From positions 1 to 31,327 of the forward strand of contig JAFPCL010000054.1 of the NCBI GenBank assembly GCA_017390225.1: a DNA stretch of 31,327 nucleotides, read 5' to 3'. The notes beneath the pieces were generated by a model. The model was not told the DNA's origin and searched no databases. It was given only the letters and a program-made list of their open reading frames with translations. Positions 15,320-22,998 of this stretch are shown here, in pieces (the stretch's first letter is position 1; the number at the start of each line of letters is the position of its first letter). Origin of the DNA: Clostridia bacterium (GTDB taxonomy: Bacteria; Bacillota; Clostridia; CAKSNL01; HGM11501). A program made the translations under genes and the position numbers.

Positions 15320-15933
15320 CAGAGCCAAAAGAAGAGTACCTGTTGATGCTGGATGAAAAACTGGATTTTGTATACAGCCATGTATTTGCTTCTTTAAAAA
15401 AAGACATGGCGGCGTGGGAAGCCACGATCACCGTGTTTCGTCGGTTTTTTTCTGCCGATATACGCAACCTTTCCGAAGAAGAACATGAAAAACGATTGGG
15501 TAGGATTATAGAAGATGTTGCACGGGACTATCGGAACAAACCGGCTTATATCTCTGAAAACGCATCGGCGGAGGAAGAAAAACCAACAGCTCCGCACGGA
15601 CTCAGAAAAGATATTTATCATCTTGTGATTAAGCGCTCGGAGTCGCAAGCAAAGACGAGTTTTCTCTATACGGAAAAATGCAGAAAAGGATTAAAATGTA
15701 TCGGCATAATTCTTTTATGCGGTTTTGTTGTACTTCTTTTTATCTATACCGATAAGAAAAAACGGGAGCGGTATTGGGAGGAAACGGAAATCCGATACGG
15801 ATTGAACGGTTCCGGATTTGAAAACACGGATTTTGATAAAGTGCGCAGTGAAATGGAAAAAGATCAAAAAAATTCGGAAGATTTTTTGATTGAAGACGGC
15901 GATTTTCTCATTACAATACCGCCTGAATATTAA
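15316..15933 (+). CDS. Single-pass membrane protein of unknown function
   Basis: A 205-residue protein whose ATG overlaps the HAD gene stop (ATGA). Residues 1-120 are highly charged and probably helical (EEYLLMLDEKLDFVYSHVF, then SEEEHEKRLGRII). One transmembrane helix spans about 127-145 (CIGIILLCGFVVLLFIY), and the tail beyond it is acidic and polar. With KKKR after the helix, the topology is uncertain. I do not recognise a family. Coupling to a phosphatase and an MBL hydrolase suggests a shared role, but none can be named. Confidence 0.7.
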   Translation: MTEPKEEYLLMLDEKLDFVYSHVFASLKKDMAAWEATITVFRRFFSADIRNLSEEEHEKRLGRIIEDVARDYRNKPAYISENASAEEEKPTAPHGLRKDIYHLVIKRSESQAKTSFLYTEKCRKGLKCIGIILLCGFVVLLFIYTDKKKRERYWEETEIRYGLNGSGFENTDFDKVRSEMEKDQKNSEDFLIEDGDFLITIPPEY

Positions 15934-16012
15934 AAAATGGAAGAAAATGGCATTTGTACGGAAGTTTTGCACAAAAAAATTAAAAATTATTAGATTTTTT
16001 TTAAAAAAACAC

Positions 16013-16040
16013 TTGCATTTTTCTGAAAATGTGGTAAAAT
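16013..16040 (+). promoter_or_regulatory. Promoter of the small secreted protein
   Basis: TTGCAT (16013-16018), a 16-nt spacer and TAAAAT (16035-16040) preceded by TGG. The transcript would carry a leader of about 85 nt that contains the stem-loop at 16057-16098. Confidence 0.65.
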
Positions 16041-16056
16041 AACAAATGGAATATGT

Positions 16057-16098
16057 ATCATTCGATGTTTCTGACGAAAGAAACAGGGATCGGATGAT
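16057..16098 (+). other. 5' leader stem-loop upstream of secreted protein gene
   Basis: ATCATTCGAT pairs with ATCGGATGAT (one G-U), and inside it GTTTC pairs with GAAAC around a TGACGAAA loop, leaving a 4-nt AGGG bulge on the 3' side. It begins near the predicted transcript 5' end and stops about 17 nt before the ribosome site. This could stabilise an abundant mRNA; no known riboswitch consensus is recognised. Confidence 0.55.
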
Positions 16099-16130
16099 AT
16101 AAAAGGCATAATTTATAGGAGGGTTTCTCA

Positions 16131-16658
16131 ATGAAAAAATTTGTAGTTCTTTTATTGGCTCTGGTAATGGCAATGACCTCTGTTTGCTTCTCTTTTGCAG
16201 AAGTTATGACATGGGGGACCATCGTTGCACAAATGCGTGCAGATGGTTTCGATCCTGTTGGCGCTCGTGTCGGTAGCATCAACGAATCCTTCGAGATTGA
16301 TGTTGACTTTACCGTTGTTGAATCCATCGCTCTGTCCGGCTTGGAAGTGATTGCCGACGAAGACGGCAATATCACCGGTTACACCACCTCTGCTGTTCTG
16401 AAGAATGTTGAACAGGATTACTATCCTGTTGTTGTTTTCGCACAGTATGATGAAAATGGTGCTTTCTTAAAAGCAACCATTACCGAATGTGGTCTTGTTC
16501 CTGCAGGCACTGCAGAGAAGTCCATCCAAGCTTCCATCACCACCGGTTCTGCTGCATACGTTCGTGCTTACATGTGGAACGGCACGGCTACCGAAAATAT
16601 CGGTACCATGATTCCGTTGGTTATCAAAGCTAAGACTGTTGGTAACGTTGCTAACTAA
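16131..16658 (+). CDS. Secreted beta-domain protein of unknown function
   Basis: A 175-residue exported protein with an AGGAGG site 9 nt before ATG. The signal peptide spans residues 1-23 (LLLALVMAMTSVCFSFA). The mature part contains YPVVVFAQYDENGAFLKATITE and YVRAYMWNGTATENIGTMIPL, the pattern of a small beta-sandwich seen in clostridial surface proteins (YDxNG, then AYMW, then a Pro-Leu end). A shorter version of the YDENG/YENG motif occurs in the proteins at 1-876 and 3646-7278. Codons are strongly biased to a few choices (GTT, GCT, ACC, GAA), and the leader hairpin and strong terminator also suggest high expression. Function unknown. Confidence 0.78.
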   Translation: MKKFVVLLLALVMAMTSVCFSFAEVMTWGTIVAQMRADGFDPVGARVGSINESFEIDVDFTVVESIALSGLEVIADEDGNITGYTTSAVLKNVEQDYYPVVVFAQYDENGAFLKATITECGLVPAGTAEKSIQASITTGSAAYVRAYMWNGTATENIGTMIPLVIKAKTVGNVAN

Positions 16659-16675
16659 TTGATTTGAAAAATAAG

Positions 16676-16715
16676 AAAGTCGCGCAGTTTCCGAAAGGAA
16701 ATTGTGCGACTTTTT
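16676..16715 (+). terminator. Intrinsic terminator
   Basis: AAAGTCGCGCAGTTTCC pairs with GGAAATTGTGCGACTTT (with G-U pairs) around a GAAA tetraloop and ends in a T-run. It separates the secreted-protein gene from the ABC exporter. Confidence 0.92.
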
Positions 16716-16742
16716 AAATTTTAAGAAAGAAGGTTTGTGCCT

Positions 16743-17156
16743 ATGGGCCCGAGATTTGGTCCGCCTCGTGATTTCGAATACGAAAAAGTCAAAAAGCCGG
16801 AGGGCATAAATGATGTGCCTCGCTATCTAAAAGAGCTTTTGGGCGGTTTCTTTTACCGTTATGGTTACATTTTCATGTTAGTATGGAAATCCGGTCCGTG
16901 GATTTTGATCTTGCTGTTTTTGTTTGCACTTCTCAAGGGTGTTTTGCCTGTCTTGGGTGCATTGATTTCAAAACATATTTTAAATGAATTGCAAGGGGAA
17001 ATTGCAGGCGGCTCTTTTGCCATGTCCGCTTTTTGGAGCTCCGGTGTTGTTTTTCTGTTGGGCTTATTTTTTCTTTATCAGATTTTCAGCAGTTTAATGG
17101 TATCGGTGCGTGACGGCGTAACGCGTGTTGCCGGAGAAAAGTGGCAAGACAAGTAA
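16743..17156 (+). CDS. ABC exporter, N-terminal fragment (frameshifted)
   Basis: A 137-residue product covering the N-terminal tail and first two membrane helices of a half-size ABC exporter. ATG 16743 is preferred over GTG 16737 because the GAAGG site is 9 nt rather than 3 nt away. Helices lie near residues 48-70 and 95-115, with SKHILNELQGEI between them. The frame ends GEKWQDK-stop, where relatives continue after GEK with a long cytoplasmic helix. Shifting back one base after the GAA AAG codons gives GEKVARQVKVQIMEK, joining the next reading frame without loss. By itself it is probably not functional. Confidence 0.75.
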   Translation: MGPRFGPPRDFEYEKVKKPEGINDVPRYLKELLGGFFYRYGYIFMLVWKSGPWILILLFLFALLKGVLPVLGALISKHILNELQGEIAGGSFAMSAFWSSGVVFLLGLFFLYQIFSSLMVSVRDGVTRVAGEKWQDK

Positions 17157-18694
17157 AGGTGCAAATCATGGAAAAAACCAAAGAGATTGATCTTGCCTCC
17201 TTTGATTTGCCGGCTTTTTATGAAAAACTCGAAAATGCAAACAGAGAAGCATCCATGCGGCCTCTGAATATATTGACGGCAACTTTTAATGTGATCAGTG
17301 CGATGATTGAGTTTGTCGGCTTTGTGGTTGTTCTTTTGACAGTGCCGGAATTATGGTGGATGGTGTTTGTCATTATTGTAATTTCCGTGCCTTCTGCCGT
17401 AATCAATTTTATCTATCGAAGAAAAAATTTCCGCTATGTGCGCCATCGTTCGAAAGATCGACGTCAAATGAATTACTATGTCAATCTGACGGTGGATAAA
17501 GATTTGGCAAAAGAAGTGCGGATATTTGATTTGACAGACACGTTTATAGACAAATATCAAAATGTGTTTGAAAAATATTTTTCGGGAATTAAGAAGCTGA
17601 TTGTGGAGGAAAGTCTTTGGTTTTCCGGCATAGCGGTTGTGTCTAATATAACAAACTTTTTCCTGTATGCACTCATTGTGTATTATGTGATGAGCGGAAA
17701 GTTTCTGATTGGCGATTATGCACTGTATACCGGTGCGATTGTTTCTATCAGTGCTTGTGTCAGCCAGATTATCAGTATTTCAGCCAATATTTATGAAGGA
17801 ACATTGTTTGTGGATAATCTGATTGAATTTATGAAAACAGAACCGACGGTTGTATGCCGTGCGCAAATGCCCGAAAAGGCAAAGACAAACTGTTCGCATA
17901 CGATTGAATTTCAAAATGTTTCTTTTAAGTATCCGGGGGCGGATAAATATGTGCTGAAAAACATCAATTTGAAATTTGCACCGGGAGAAACGGTAGTGCT
18001 CGTTGGGCTCAACGGCGCCGGAAAGACCACACTTATTAAACTTTTAACACGGCTATATGACCCCACAGAGGGAAAGATTTTGTTGGATGGCGTGGATTTA
18101 AAAGATTATGACGTTTCGTCTTTATATGCATTGTTTGGTATTGTATTTCAAGATTTTGGGAAATATGCATTTACCGTGCGTGAAAATGTTTCCTTTGGGG
18201 CAATTCATAAGAAAGTCGTTGACGAAAGAATCAGAGAAAGTCTTGTAAGATCCAATGCGGAAGATTTTGTCGGCCGACTTTCCGAGAAAGAGCATACGCC
18301 GCTGATGCGCATTTTTGAACAAAACGGAAAAGAGCTTTCTATCGGTCAATGGCAAAAAATCGCCATCGCCCGTGCCTTTTATGCCGATGCAGACATTTTG
18401 ATATTGGATGAACCGACGGCATCTTTAGATCCTTTGGCAGAGCAAGAAATCTTTAATCAATTTGACAGCCTTCGTGCAGATAAAACCAGTATTTTTGTTT
18501 CGCATCGTCTGTCCAGTGCAACGATTGCCAGCCAGATCGTAGTTTTGGAAAACGGAATGGTGGTTGAAACGGGAACACATAGAGAATTGATGGAGAAAAA
18601 AGGAAAATATCATTTGCTTTTTTCCACACAGGCACAAAGATATATAGAAGAAAAAAAGGATGTACCGCCGATACACGGGAAAAAGGAAGAGTAA
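17141..18694 (+). CDS. ABC exporter, remaining membrane domain and ATPase (frameshifted)
   Basis: A 517-residue frame that overlaps the fragment before it by 16 nt. If translated alone it would use GTG 17141, which has no ribosome site of its own. It holds the coupling helix region (KEIDLASFDLPAFYEKLENANREASMRPL), four more membrane helices (about 45-235), and the ATPase domain: Walker A GLNGAGKTT (near 288), signature LSIGQWQK (near 399), Walker B ILILDEPTASLD (near 420) and switch His in VSHR. Joined to the upstream fragment it makes a normal exporter of about 650 residues. The family and the substrate (peptide, lipid or drug) cannot be told. Confidence 0.85.
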   Translation: MARQVKVQIMEKTKEIDLASFDLPAFYEKLENANREASMRPLNILTATFNVISAMIEFVGFVVVLLTVPELWWMVFVIIVISVPSAVINFIYRRKNFRYVRHRSKDRRQMNYYVNLTVDKDLAKEVRIFDLTDTFIDKYQNVFEKYFSGIKKLIVEESLWFSGIAVVSNITNFFLYALIVYYVMSGKFLIGDYALYTGAIVSISACVSQIISISANIYEGTLFVDNLIEFMKTEPTVVCRAQMPEKAKTNCSHTIEFQNVSFKYPGADKYVLKNINLKFAPGETVVLVGLNGAGKTTLIKLLTRLYDPTEGKILLDGVDLKDYDVSSLYALFGIVFQDFGKYAFTVRENVSFGAIHKKVVDERIRESLVRSNAEDFVGRLSEKEHTPLMRIFEQNGKELSIGQWQKIAIARAFYADADILILDEPTASLDPLAEQEIFNQFDSLRADKTSIFVSHRLSSATIASQIVVLENGMVVETGTHRELMEKKGKYHLLFSTQAQRYIEEKKDVPPIHGKKEE

Positions 18695-19180
18695 TCACGT
18701 CAGATAGGAAAGAATGGTTTTCCATGTTTCGACTAACTTTTCTAAAGACCATGCGGCGTTGGCAGGACTGGTGGACGGAAGGCAAATGCAGTTGCGAGTT
18801 GTTGTGGGCTGAGTGTATTTTATATAATACTTTTCAGCTGTTTTGCCGTTGACAAAAATCTGTTTTATATCCGCACTTTGCATAATGGGCAATAAATCGT
18901 TGGGCACGACATTCCGTATGGTACTGTCACTGCTTCCTTCAATCTCACATGAGGCAATGACATCCCAAAGTGCAATGCGGTGCGAAAGGAGAAAGATTCT
19001 CTTTTCTTCGATGGTTTGCGGCACGTTTTCATGGAACACGCCGCCAAGCACCTTCCAAAAACGATTTTGCGGATGTCCGTAGAAGAACATTTGCTCACGA
19101 GATTTTACGGATGGAAAGCTGCCTAAAATTAAAATTTTTGAGTTTTCATCATATAAAGGTGGAAACGGGTGGTAAATCAT
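18695..19180 (-). CDS. DNA-deoxyinosine (hypoxanthine) glycosylase, UDG superfamily
   Basis: A 161-residue repair enzyme. The N-terminal ILILGSFPSVKSREQMFFYGHPQNRFWKVL stretch is the hallmark of the UDG family 6 hypoxanthine-DNA glycosylases, with the conserved asparagine in HPQNRFW. The C-terminus has LPSTSPANAAWSLEKL, the UDG motif 2 equivalent (SPxN). It removes deaminated adenine (hypoxanthine) from DNA. It is convergent with the ABC exporter: the two stop codons are adjacent with no room for a terminator. No signal peptide. Confidence 0.88.
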   Translation of the reverse strand: MIYHPFPPLYDENSKILILGSFPSVKSREQMFFYGHPQNRFWKVLGGVFHENVPQTIEEKRIFLLSHRIALWDVIASCEIEGSSDSTIRNVVPNDLLPIMQSADIKQIFVNGKTAEKYYIKYTQPTTTRNCICLPSTSPANAAWSLEKLVETWKTILSYLT

Positions 19181-19234
19181 TTAAAAAACCTTTCTAAAAG
19201 GAAATGTAGAAAAATTGCCTATTACACAAAAAGC

Positions 19235-19257
19235 GGAACGACAACGCAGGTCGTTCC
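19235..19257. repeat. Small inverted repeat, REP-like
   Basis: GGAACGAC (19235-19242) and GTCGTTCC (19250-19257) enclose AACGCAG in the 152-nt gap between two genes. The hairpin resembles short dispersed intergenic elements of clostridial genomes, but only one copy is seen here, so the repeat status is a guess. Confidence 0.4.
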
Positions 19258-19288
19258 CTACAAATATTTGTTGATTATGCATGATTAT

Positions 19289-19322
19289 GGAGCTGTAGCA
19301 ATTTTGTTTTTGCTACAGCTCC
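19289..19322. terminator. Stem-loop after the fusion gene (possible terminator)
   Basis: GGAGCTGTAGCA pairs with TGCTACAGCTCC across a 10-nt T-rich loop. It is just downstream of the minus-strand fusion gene, but no clear U-tract follows on that strand. On the plus strand the tract is GTTGTATTTTTT. It may act as a weak terminator or an mRNA 3' end stabiliser. Confidence 0.5.
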
Positions 19323-19332
19323 GTTGTATTTT

Positions 19333-21864
19333 TTATGCAGTTACGATGCTTGCTGCATCCTTGAGCTTTAAGTCCTCAACGGCTTGCTCACGCATTTTGT
19401 ATTTTAAGATTTTACCGGCGGCATTCATGGGGAAGCTATCAACGAAAGATACATAGCTGGGCGTTTTGTGCTTTGCCATGTGGGTACGGACGTAATCTTT
19501 GATTTCTTCTTCCGTGCACTCTACATCGGGCTTTAAAATTACGCAAGCCATAATCTCTTCACCGTAGTCTTTACTGGGAACGCCAATGACCTGAACGTCG
19601 GAGACTTTCGGATGGGTGTAGATGAAATCTTCGATTTCCTTGGGGTAGATGTTTTCACCGCCGCGGATAATCATGTCTTTAATACGTCCTGTAATCTTGA
19701 AATAACCGTTGGGCAGGCGTCGTGCGAGGTCACCACTGTGGAGCCAGCCTTCGCTGTCGATGGCGGCGGCGGTGGCTTCGGGCATCTTGTAGTAGCCCTT
19801 CATGATATTGTAGCCGCGAGCGCAGAATTCGCCGTCCATGTTGTCCCCCAGCTCTTCGCCGGTTTCAGGGTCAACGATTTTACATTCCACACCGAAGATG
19901 GGACCACCGACGGTGTTTACACGGTCTTCGATGGTGTCGGTAGTCTTCGACATGGTGGTAGCAGGAGAAGCTTCGGTCTGTCCGTACGTAATGCAAATCT
20001 CCGACATATTCATTTTCGAAATGACTTCTTCCATGACCTTAATGGGGCAAGGGCTGCCTGCCATAATCCCGGTGCGGATATGGGAGAAATCGGTCTTGTC
20101 AAAGTCGGGATGCCCGAGCATAGCAATAAACATGGTGGGCACGCCGTGGAATGCGGTGATTTTTTCTTTGGTGATACAAGCAAGCCCTTTGGAGGGAGAA
20201 AATGCCGGAATGGGCGACATGGTGACACCGTGGGTCATGGATGCTGTCATGGCAAGCACCATACCAAAGCAGTGGAACATGGGAACTTGAATCATCATAC
20301 GGTCGGCAGTGGACAAATCCATGCAGTCGCCGATGGCTTTACCGTTGTTGACAACATTGTAGTGGGTGAGCATAACGCCTTTGGGGAAGCCGGTGGTGCC
20401 GGAGGTGTACTGCATATTGCAGACGTCGTCCTTGTGAATAGCGGCGGCTCTGCGATACACTTCTTCTACGGGAACCTGATTTGCAAGTTCAAGCGCTTCG
20501 TCCCAGCTCCAGCATCCGGGTTGGGAGCTTTCGCAGGTGATGACATTGCGCAGGAACGGAAGGCGTGCACAGTGCAAGGGTCTGCCTTTGGGAAGCGTTA
20601 AAAGCTCGGGGCAAAGCTCACGGATAATCTCGTTGTAGTCTGTATCTTTATAGGTATCCGTCATCACCAGTGTGTGGGTGTCGGACTGGCGGAGCAGATA
20701 TTCAATTTCATGAATCTTATAGGCAGTGTTGACGGTGACCAAAACGGCACCAATCTTAACCGTTGCCCAGAAGGTCAAGTACCATTGGGGCACGTTGGTT
20801 GCCCAGATGGCAACATGGTCACCGGGACGAACGCCCAATGCAATCAGAGAACGGGCAAAGGTGTCCACATCGTCACGGAATTCGGCGTAGGTACGGGTGT
20901 AATCGTGGGTGGTGTAGCGGAAGCAATACTGATCGGGGAATTCTTCGACCATGCGATCCAATACCTGCGGGAAGGTCAGGTCAATCAAATGCTCCTTCGG
21001 CCAGACGTATTCGCCTGCACCACGGCGGTCTTTCTGCAGACGGATAGGCGCGGAATCGCCCAAAAATCTGCCCATAAAGTTAGCAAAGTGCGGGAATACA
21101 ACGCCGGCAGAATATAAAGACGGCATATAGGATTTGAGCCATTCCAAGGAAACATAGCCTTCGTAGTTGATAGAACGCAGGGCAAGGAAAATTTCATCCA
21201 CGGGCAAATCCCCTTCACCCATCATGCGATATACGACCTCGCCGTTTTCCATAACGGAATCCTTGATGTGGCAGTATTTAATATATGCACCCAGGTTCTG
21301 CACGGTGGTCTGGGGCTTTTCTCCAAAATAGCGGTGCGGATGGTGCATATCCCACAGCGCACCGATATAGTCGCTTTCCACTTGATTTAAAAGAGCGGCA
21401 AGACGTGCCGTGTCGGCATATACGCCGTTGGTTTCCACCAAAAGGGTGACCTTCTTTTCTTCCGCATAGGGAATCAGTCGATTTAAAAAGGCAAGAATTT
21501 GGCTGTCATCCACCACATCGCCTTCGGGACCTGCCGTGCGGTCTGCCAAGACACGGATGAAAGAAGATCCCAAACGAGAAGCCAGGTGAATATAGTCCAT
21601 CAAGTCATTGAAGGTTTCTTCTTGCTGATCCACATCTTTCAGGCAGCAACCGGAGGATAGGCAGGGGATTTCCAGATGCATACGACGTAAATTCTGAATG
21701 GTGGCGTCGATATATTCTTCATGGAAGGGCTTGGAACGAACAGAGAAAAATTCATCGCCCAATCCGCGTAGTTCTATACCGGAAAAGCCAAGGTCTTTTG
21801 CCATGGTATATATGTCAGTCCATTCAAAATCGGGACAGCCCAATGTGGAAAAAGCAAGTTTCAT
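19333..21864 (-). CDS. Fusion: xylose-isomerase-like TIM barrel + AMP-forming acyl-CoA synthetase
   Basis: An 843-residue cytoplasmic protein. Start at 21864 (MKLAFSTLG) is chosen because GGGAGG precedes it and the promoter lies just upstream; a longer in-frame start at 22017 lies upstream of the promoter. Residues 1 to about 265 are a xylose-isomerase-like (AP endonuclease 2) barrel with all four usual metal ligands: Glu144 (VETNG), Asp172 (WDMHH), His199 (CHIKD) and Glu241 (SLEW). A linker follows, then residues about 290-843 are an acyl-adenylate-forming enzyme: P-loop YTSGTTGFPKGV near 486, YGQTEASP, LHSGDLA, RGGENIYPKEIE, and terminal PMNAAGKILKYKMRE with the catalytic Lys. It resembles FadD/YngI acyl-CoA ligases. 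The barrel could act on a sugar-like or hydroxy acid that the ligase then activates; this is inference. Confidence 0.88.
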   Translation of the reverse strand: MKLAFSTLGCPDFEWTDIYTMAKDLGFSGIELRGLGDEFFSVRSKPFHEEYIDATIQNLRRMHLEIPCLSSGCCLKDVDQQEETFNDLMDYIHLASRLGSSFIRVLADRTAGPEGDVVDDSQILAFLNRLIPYAEEKKVTLLVETNGVYADTARLAALLNQVESDYIGALWDMHHPHRYFGEKPQTTVQNLGAYIKYCHIKDSVMENGEVVYRMMGEGDLPVDEIFLALRSINYEGYVSLEWLKSYMPSLYSAGVVFPHFANFMGRFLGDSAPIRLQKDRRGAGEYVWPKEHLIDLTFPQVLDRMVEEFPDQYCFRYTTHDYTRTYAEFRDDVDTFARSLIALGVRPGDHVAIWATNVPQWYLTFWATVKIGAVLVTVNTAYKIHEIEYLLRQSDTHTLVMTDTYKDTDYNEIIRELCPELLTLPKGRPLHCARLPFLRNVITCESSQPGCWSWDEALELANQVPVEEVYRRAAAIHKDDVCNMQYTSGTTGFPKGVMLTHYNVVNNGKAIGDCMDLSTADRMMIQVPMFHCFGMVLAMTASMTHGVTMSPIPAFSPSKGLACITKEKITAFHGVPTMFIAMLGHPDFDKTDFSHIRTGIMAGSPCPIKVMEEVISKMNMSEICITYGQTEASPATTMSKTTDTIEDRVNTVGGPIFGVECKIVDPETGEELGDNMDGEFCARGYNIMKGYYKMPEATAAAIDSEGWLHSGDLARRLPNGYFKITGRIKDMIIRGGENIYPKEIEDFIYTHPKVSDVQVIGVPSKDYGEEIMACVILKPDVECTEEEIKDYVRTHMAKHKTPSYVSFVDSFPMNAAGKILKYKMREQAVEDLKLKDAASIVTA

Positions 21865-21897
21865 AGATGATATACCTCCCAAAAGTAAAGTATTACT

Positions 21898-21926
21898 ATT
21901 ATAATATGAATTTTTGGTGCTGTCAA
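21898..21926 (-). promoter_or_regulatory. Consensus promoter of the fusion gene
   Basis: On the minus strand TTGACA, 17 nt, TATAAT: a perfect consensus, about 34 nt before the start codon. It confirms the start at 21864, because any longer N-terminus would lie upstream of transcription. Confidence 0.88.
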
Positions 21927-22010
21927 GTGGCTTCCTTTCGGGAAAAATACGAAATATGCAAAAAATCACGTACATATTTATATATAAAATTACGAAAAGA
22001 GAAAAAACAC

Positions 22011-22039
22011 TTGACAATAAAAGAAAAGTAAATTAAAAT
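22011..22039 (+). promoter_or_regulatory. Promoter of the 2-oxoacid oxidoreductase operon
   Basis: TTGACA (22011-22016), 17-nt spacer, TAAAAT (22034-22039), with about 38 nt of leader to the first gene. It is divergent from the fusion-gene promoter with 84 nt between the two -35 boxes. That AT-rich gap could hold a shared operator. Confidence 0.78.
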
Positions 22040-22083
22040 AGGTATTTGGAGAAGTAATTTTAAAATTAAGAAGGAGTAAGCAA

Positions 22084-22758
22084 ATGGAAGCCACGCGCAT
22101 CACGATTTTTGCCGGACATTACGGTAGCGGAAAAACGAATATTGCGGTGAATTATGCACTGCATTTAAAGCAACATGCGGAAAAAGTGGCGGTTTGCGAT
22201 TTAGATATCGTTAATCCCTATTTTCGCACCAAAGACAGTGCGGATGTGCTGGAACAAGCAGGCGTTCGTTTGATTGCCTCCTCTTATGCCAACACCAATG
22301 TGGATGTGCCGGCACTTCCGGCAGAAGCCTATGCGGTCATCGACGATAAAAGCACCCACGCCGTTTTGGATGTGGGGGGCGACGATCGCGGCGCACTGGC
22401 ACTGGGAAGATATGCGCCGTCTATCTTGAAAGAAGGCGATTTTGAAATGCTTCTTGTGGTCAACCGTTTCCGTCCGCTCACGCGCACGCCTGAAGAGGTG
22501 TTGGCCGTTGCCCGCGAAATTGAAGCCGCCGCCGGTATTCGTTTTACGGGAATTGTCAACAATTCCAATTTAGGCACACAAACGACGGCGGAAGATATTT
22601 TGTCCTCCCTGCCCTACGGCGAGGAGGTCGCCCGAATCACCGGGCTCCCACTTCGATTTACCACGGTTCGGAAAGATCTTCTGGACGCGGTGAAGGATAA
22701 ACCGACAAGCTTCTTTCCCCTCACGCTGCAAAGCTGGCGTCCGGGCACAGAAGCATAA
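22084..22758 (+). CDS. P-loop ATPase, MinD/CobQ-like, of the oxidoreductase operon
   Basis: A 224-residue nucleotide-binding protein with a strong AAGGAG site. Walker A is GHYGSGKTN (residues 11-19); CDLDIVNPYFRTKD near 39-52 and AVLDVGGDDRG near 93-103 match the MinD/ArsA-type deviant Walker fold. The region LLVVNRFRPLTRTPEEV resembles the adenine-binding NR..P pattern of this class. Such ATPases are regularly found in front of ferredoxin plus 2-oxoacid oxidoreductase genes in Clostridia; a role in Fe-S assembly or enzyme maturation is a guess. It leads the operon, 16 nt before the ferredoxin gene. Confidence 0.85.
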   Translation: MEATRITIFAGHYGSGKTNIAVNYALHLKQHAEKVAVCDLDIVNPYFRTKDSADVLEQAGVRLIASSYANTNVDVPALPAEAYAVIDDKSTHAVLDVGGDDRGALALGRYAPSILKEGDFEMLLVVNRFRPLTRTPEEVLAVAREIEAAAGIRFTGIVNNSNLGTQTTAEDILSSLPYGEEVARITGLPLRFTTVRKDLLDAVKDKPTSFFPLTLQSWRPGTEA

Positions 22759-22774
22759 ACAGAAAGGATGAAGC

Positions 22775-22981
22775 ATGATGGCAAAAGTAACATTTCAAAC
22801 CAACATATGTAAAGGATGCGGACTGTGCGTTGTTGCATGTCCCAAAAAGCTGATCGAGCTATCCGGCGGTCTCAATGAAAAAGGCTATCATCCGGCGGAA
22901 ATCACCAATCAGGAAGCCTGCATTGGATGTGCATTTTGCGCAACCATGTGCCCCGATTGTGTCATTACGGTGGAAAAGTAA
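22775..22981 (+). CDS. 2x[4Fe-4S] ferredoxin subunit of 2-oxoacid oxidoreductase (delta)
   Basis: A 68-residue ferredoxin with two clusters: CKGCGLCVVACP near residues 12-23 and CIGCAFCATMCP near 49-60. It passes electrons between the thiamine-diphosphate subunits and free ferredoxin. The start is ATG 22775 or ATG 22778; AAAGGA is 6 or 9 nt away, respectively. The next gene starts 17 nt after its stop. Confidence 0.94.
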   Translation: MMAKVTFQTNICKGCGLCVVACPKKLIELSGGLNEKGYHPAEITNQEACIGCAFCATMCPDCVITVEK

Positions 22982-22998
22982 GAAAGGAAGGAAGCATT

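Noticed and set aside
16047..16130. Known riboswitch in the leader of the secreted protein gene
   Set aside because: The hairpin lacks the conserved junctions and loops of the classes I can recall.
17120..17160. Programmed -1 frameshift as the default explanation
   Set aside because: The slip site A-AAG is weak and I see no downstream stem-loop or upstream ribosome-like stimulator; an indel is more economical, so it is listed only as one option.
19612..20601. Plus-strand open frame of 329 codons within the fusion gene
   Set aside because: His/Gly/Val-rich composition of the opposite strand of a GC-biased gene; the minus-strand protein has clear catalytic motifs.
21865..22017. N-terminal 51-residue extension of the fusion protein
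   Set aside because: The extension contains the consensus promoter in its DNA, so it cannot be transcribed; MKLAF has the ribosome site.
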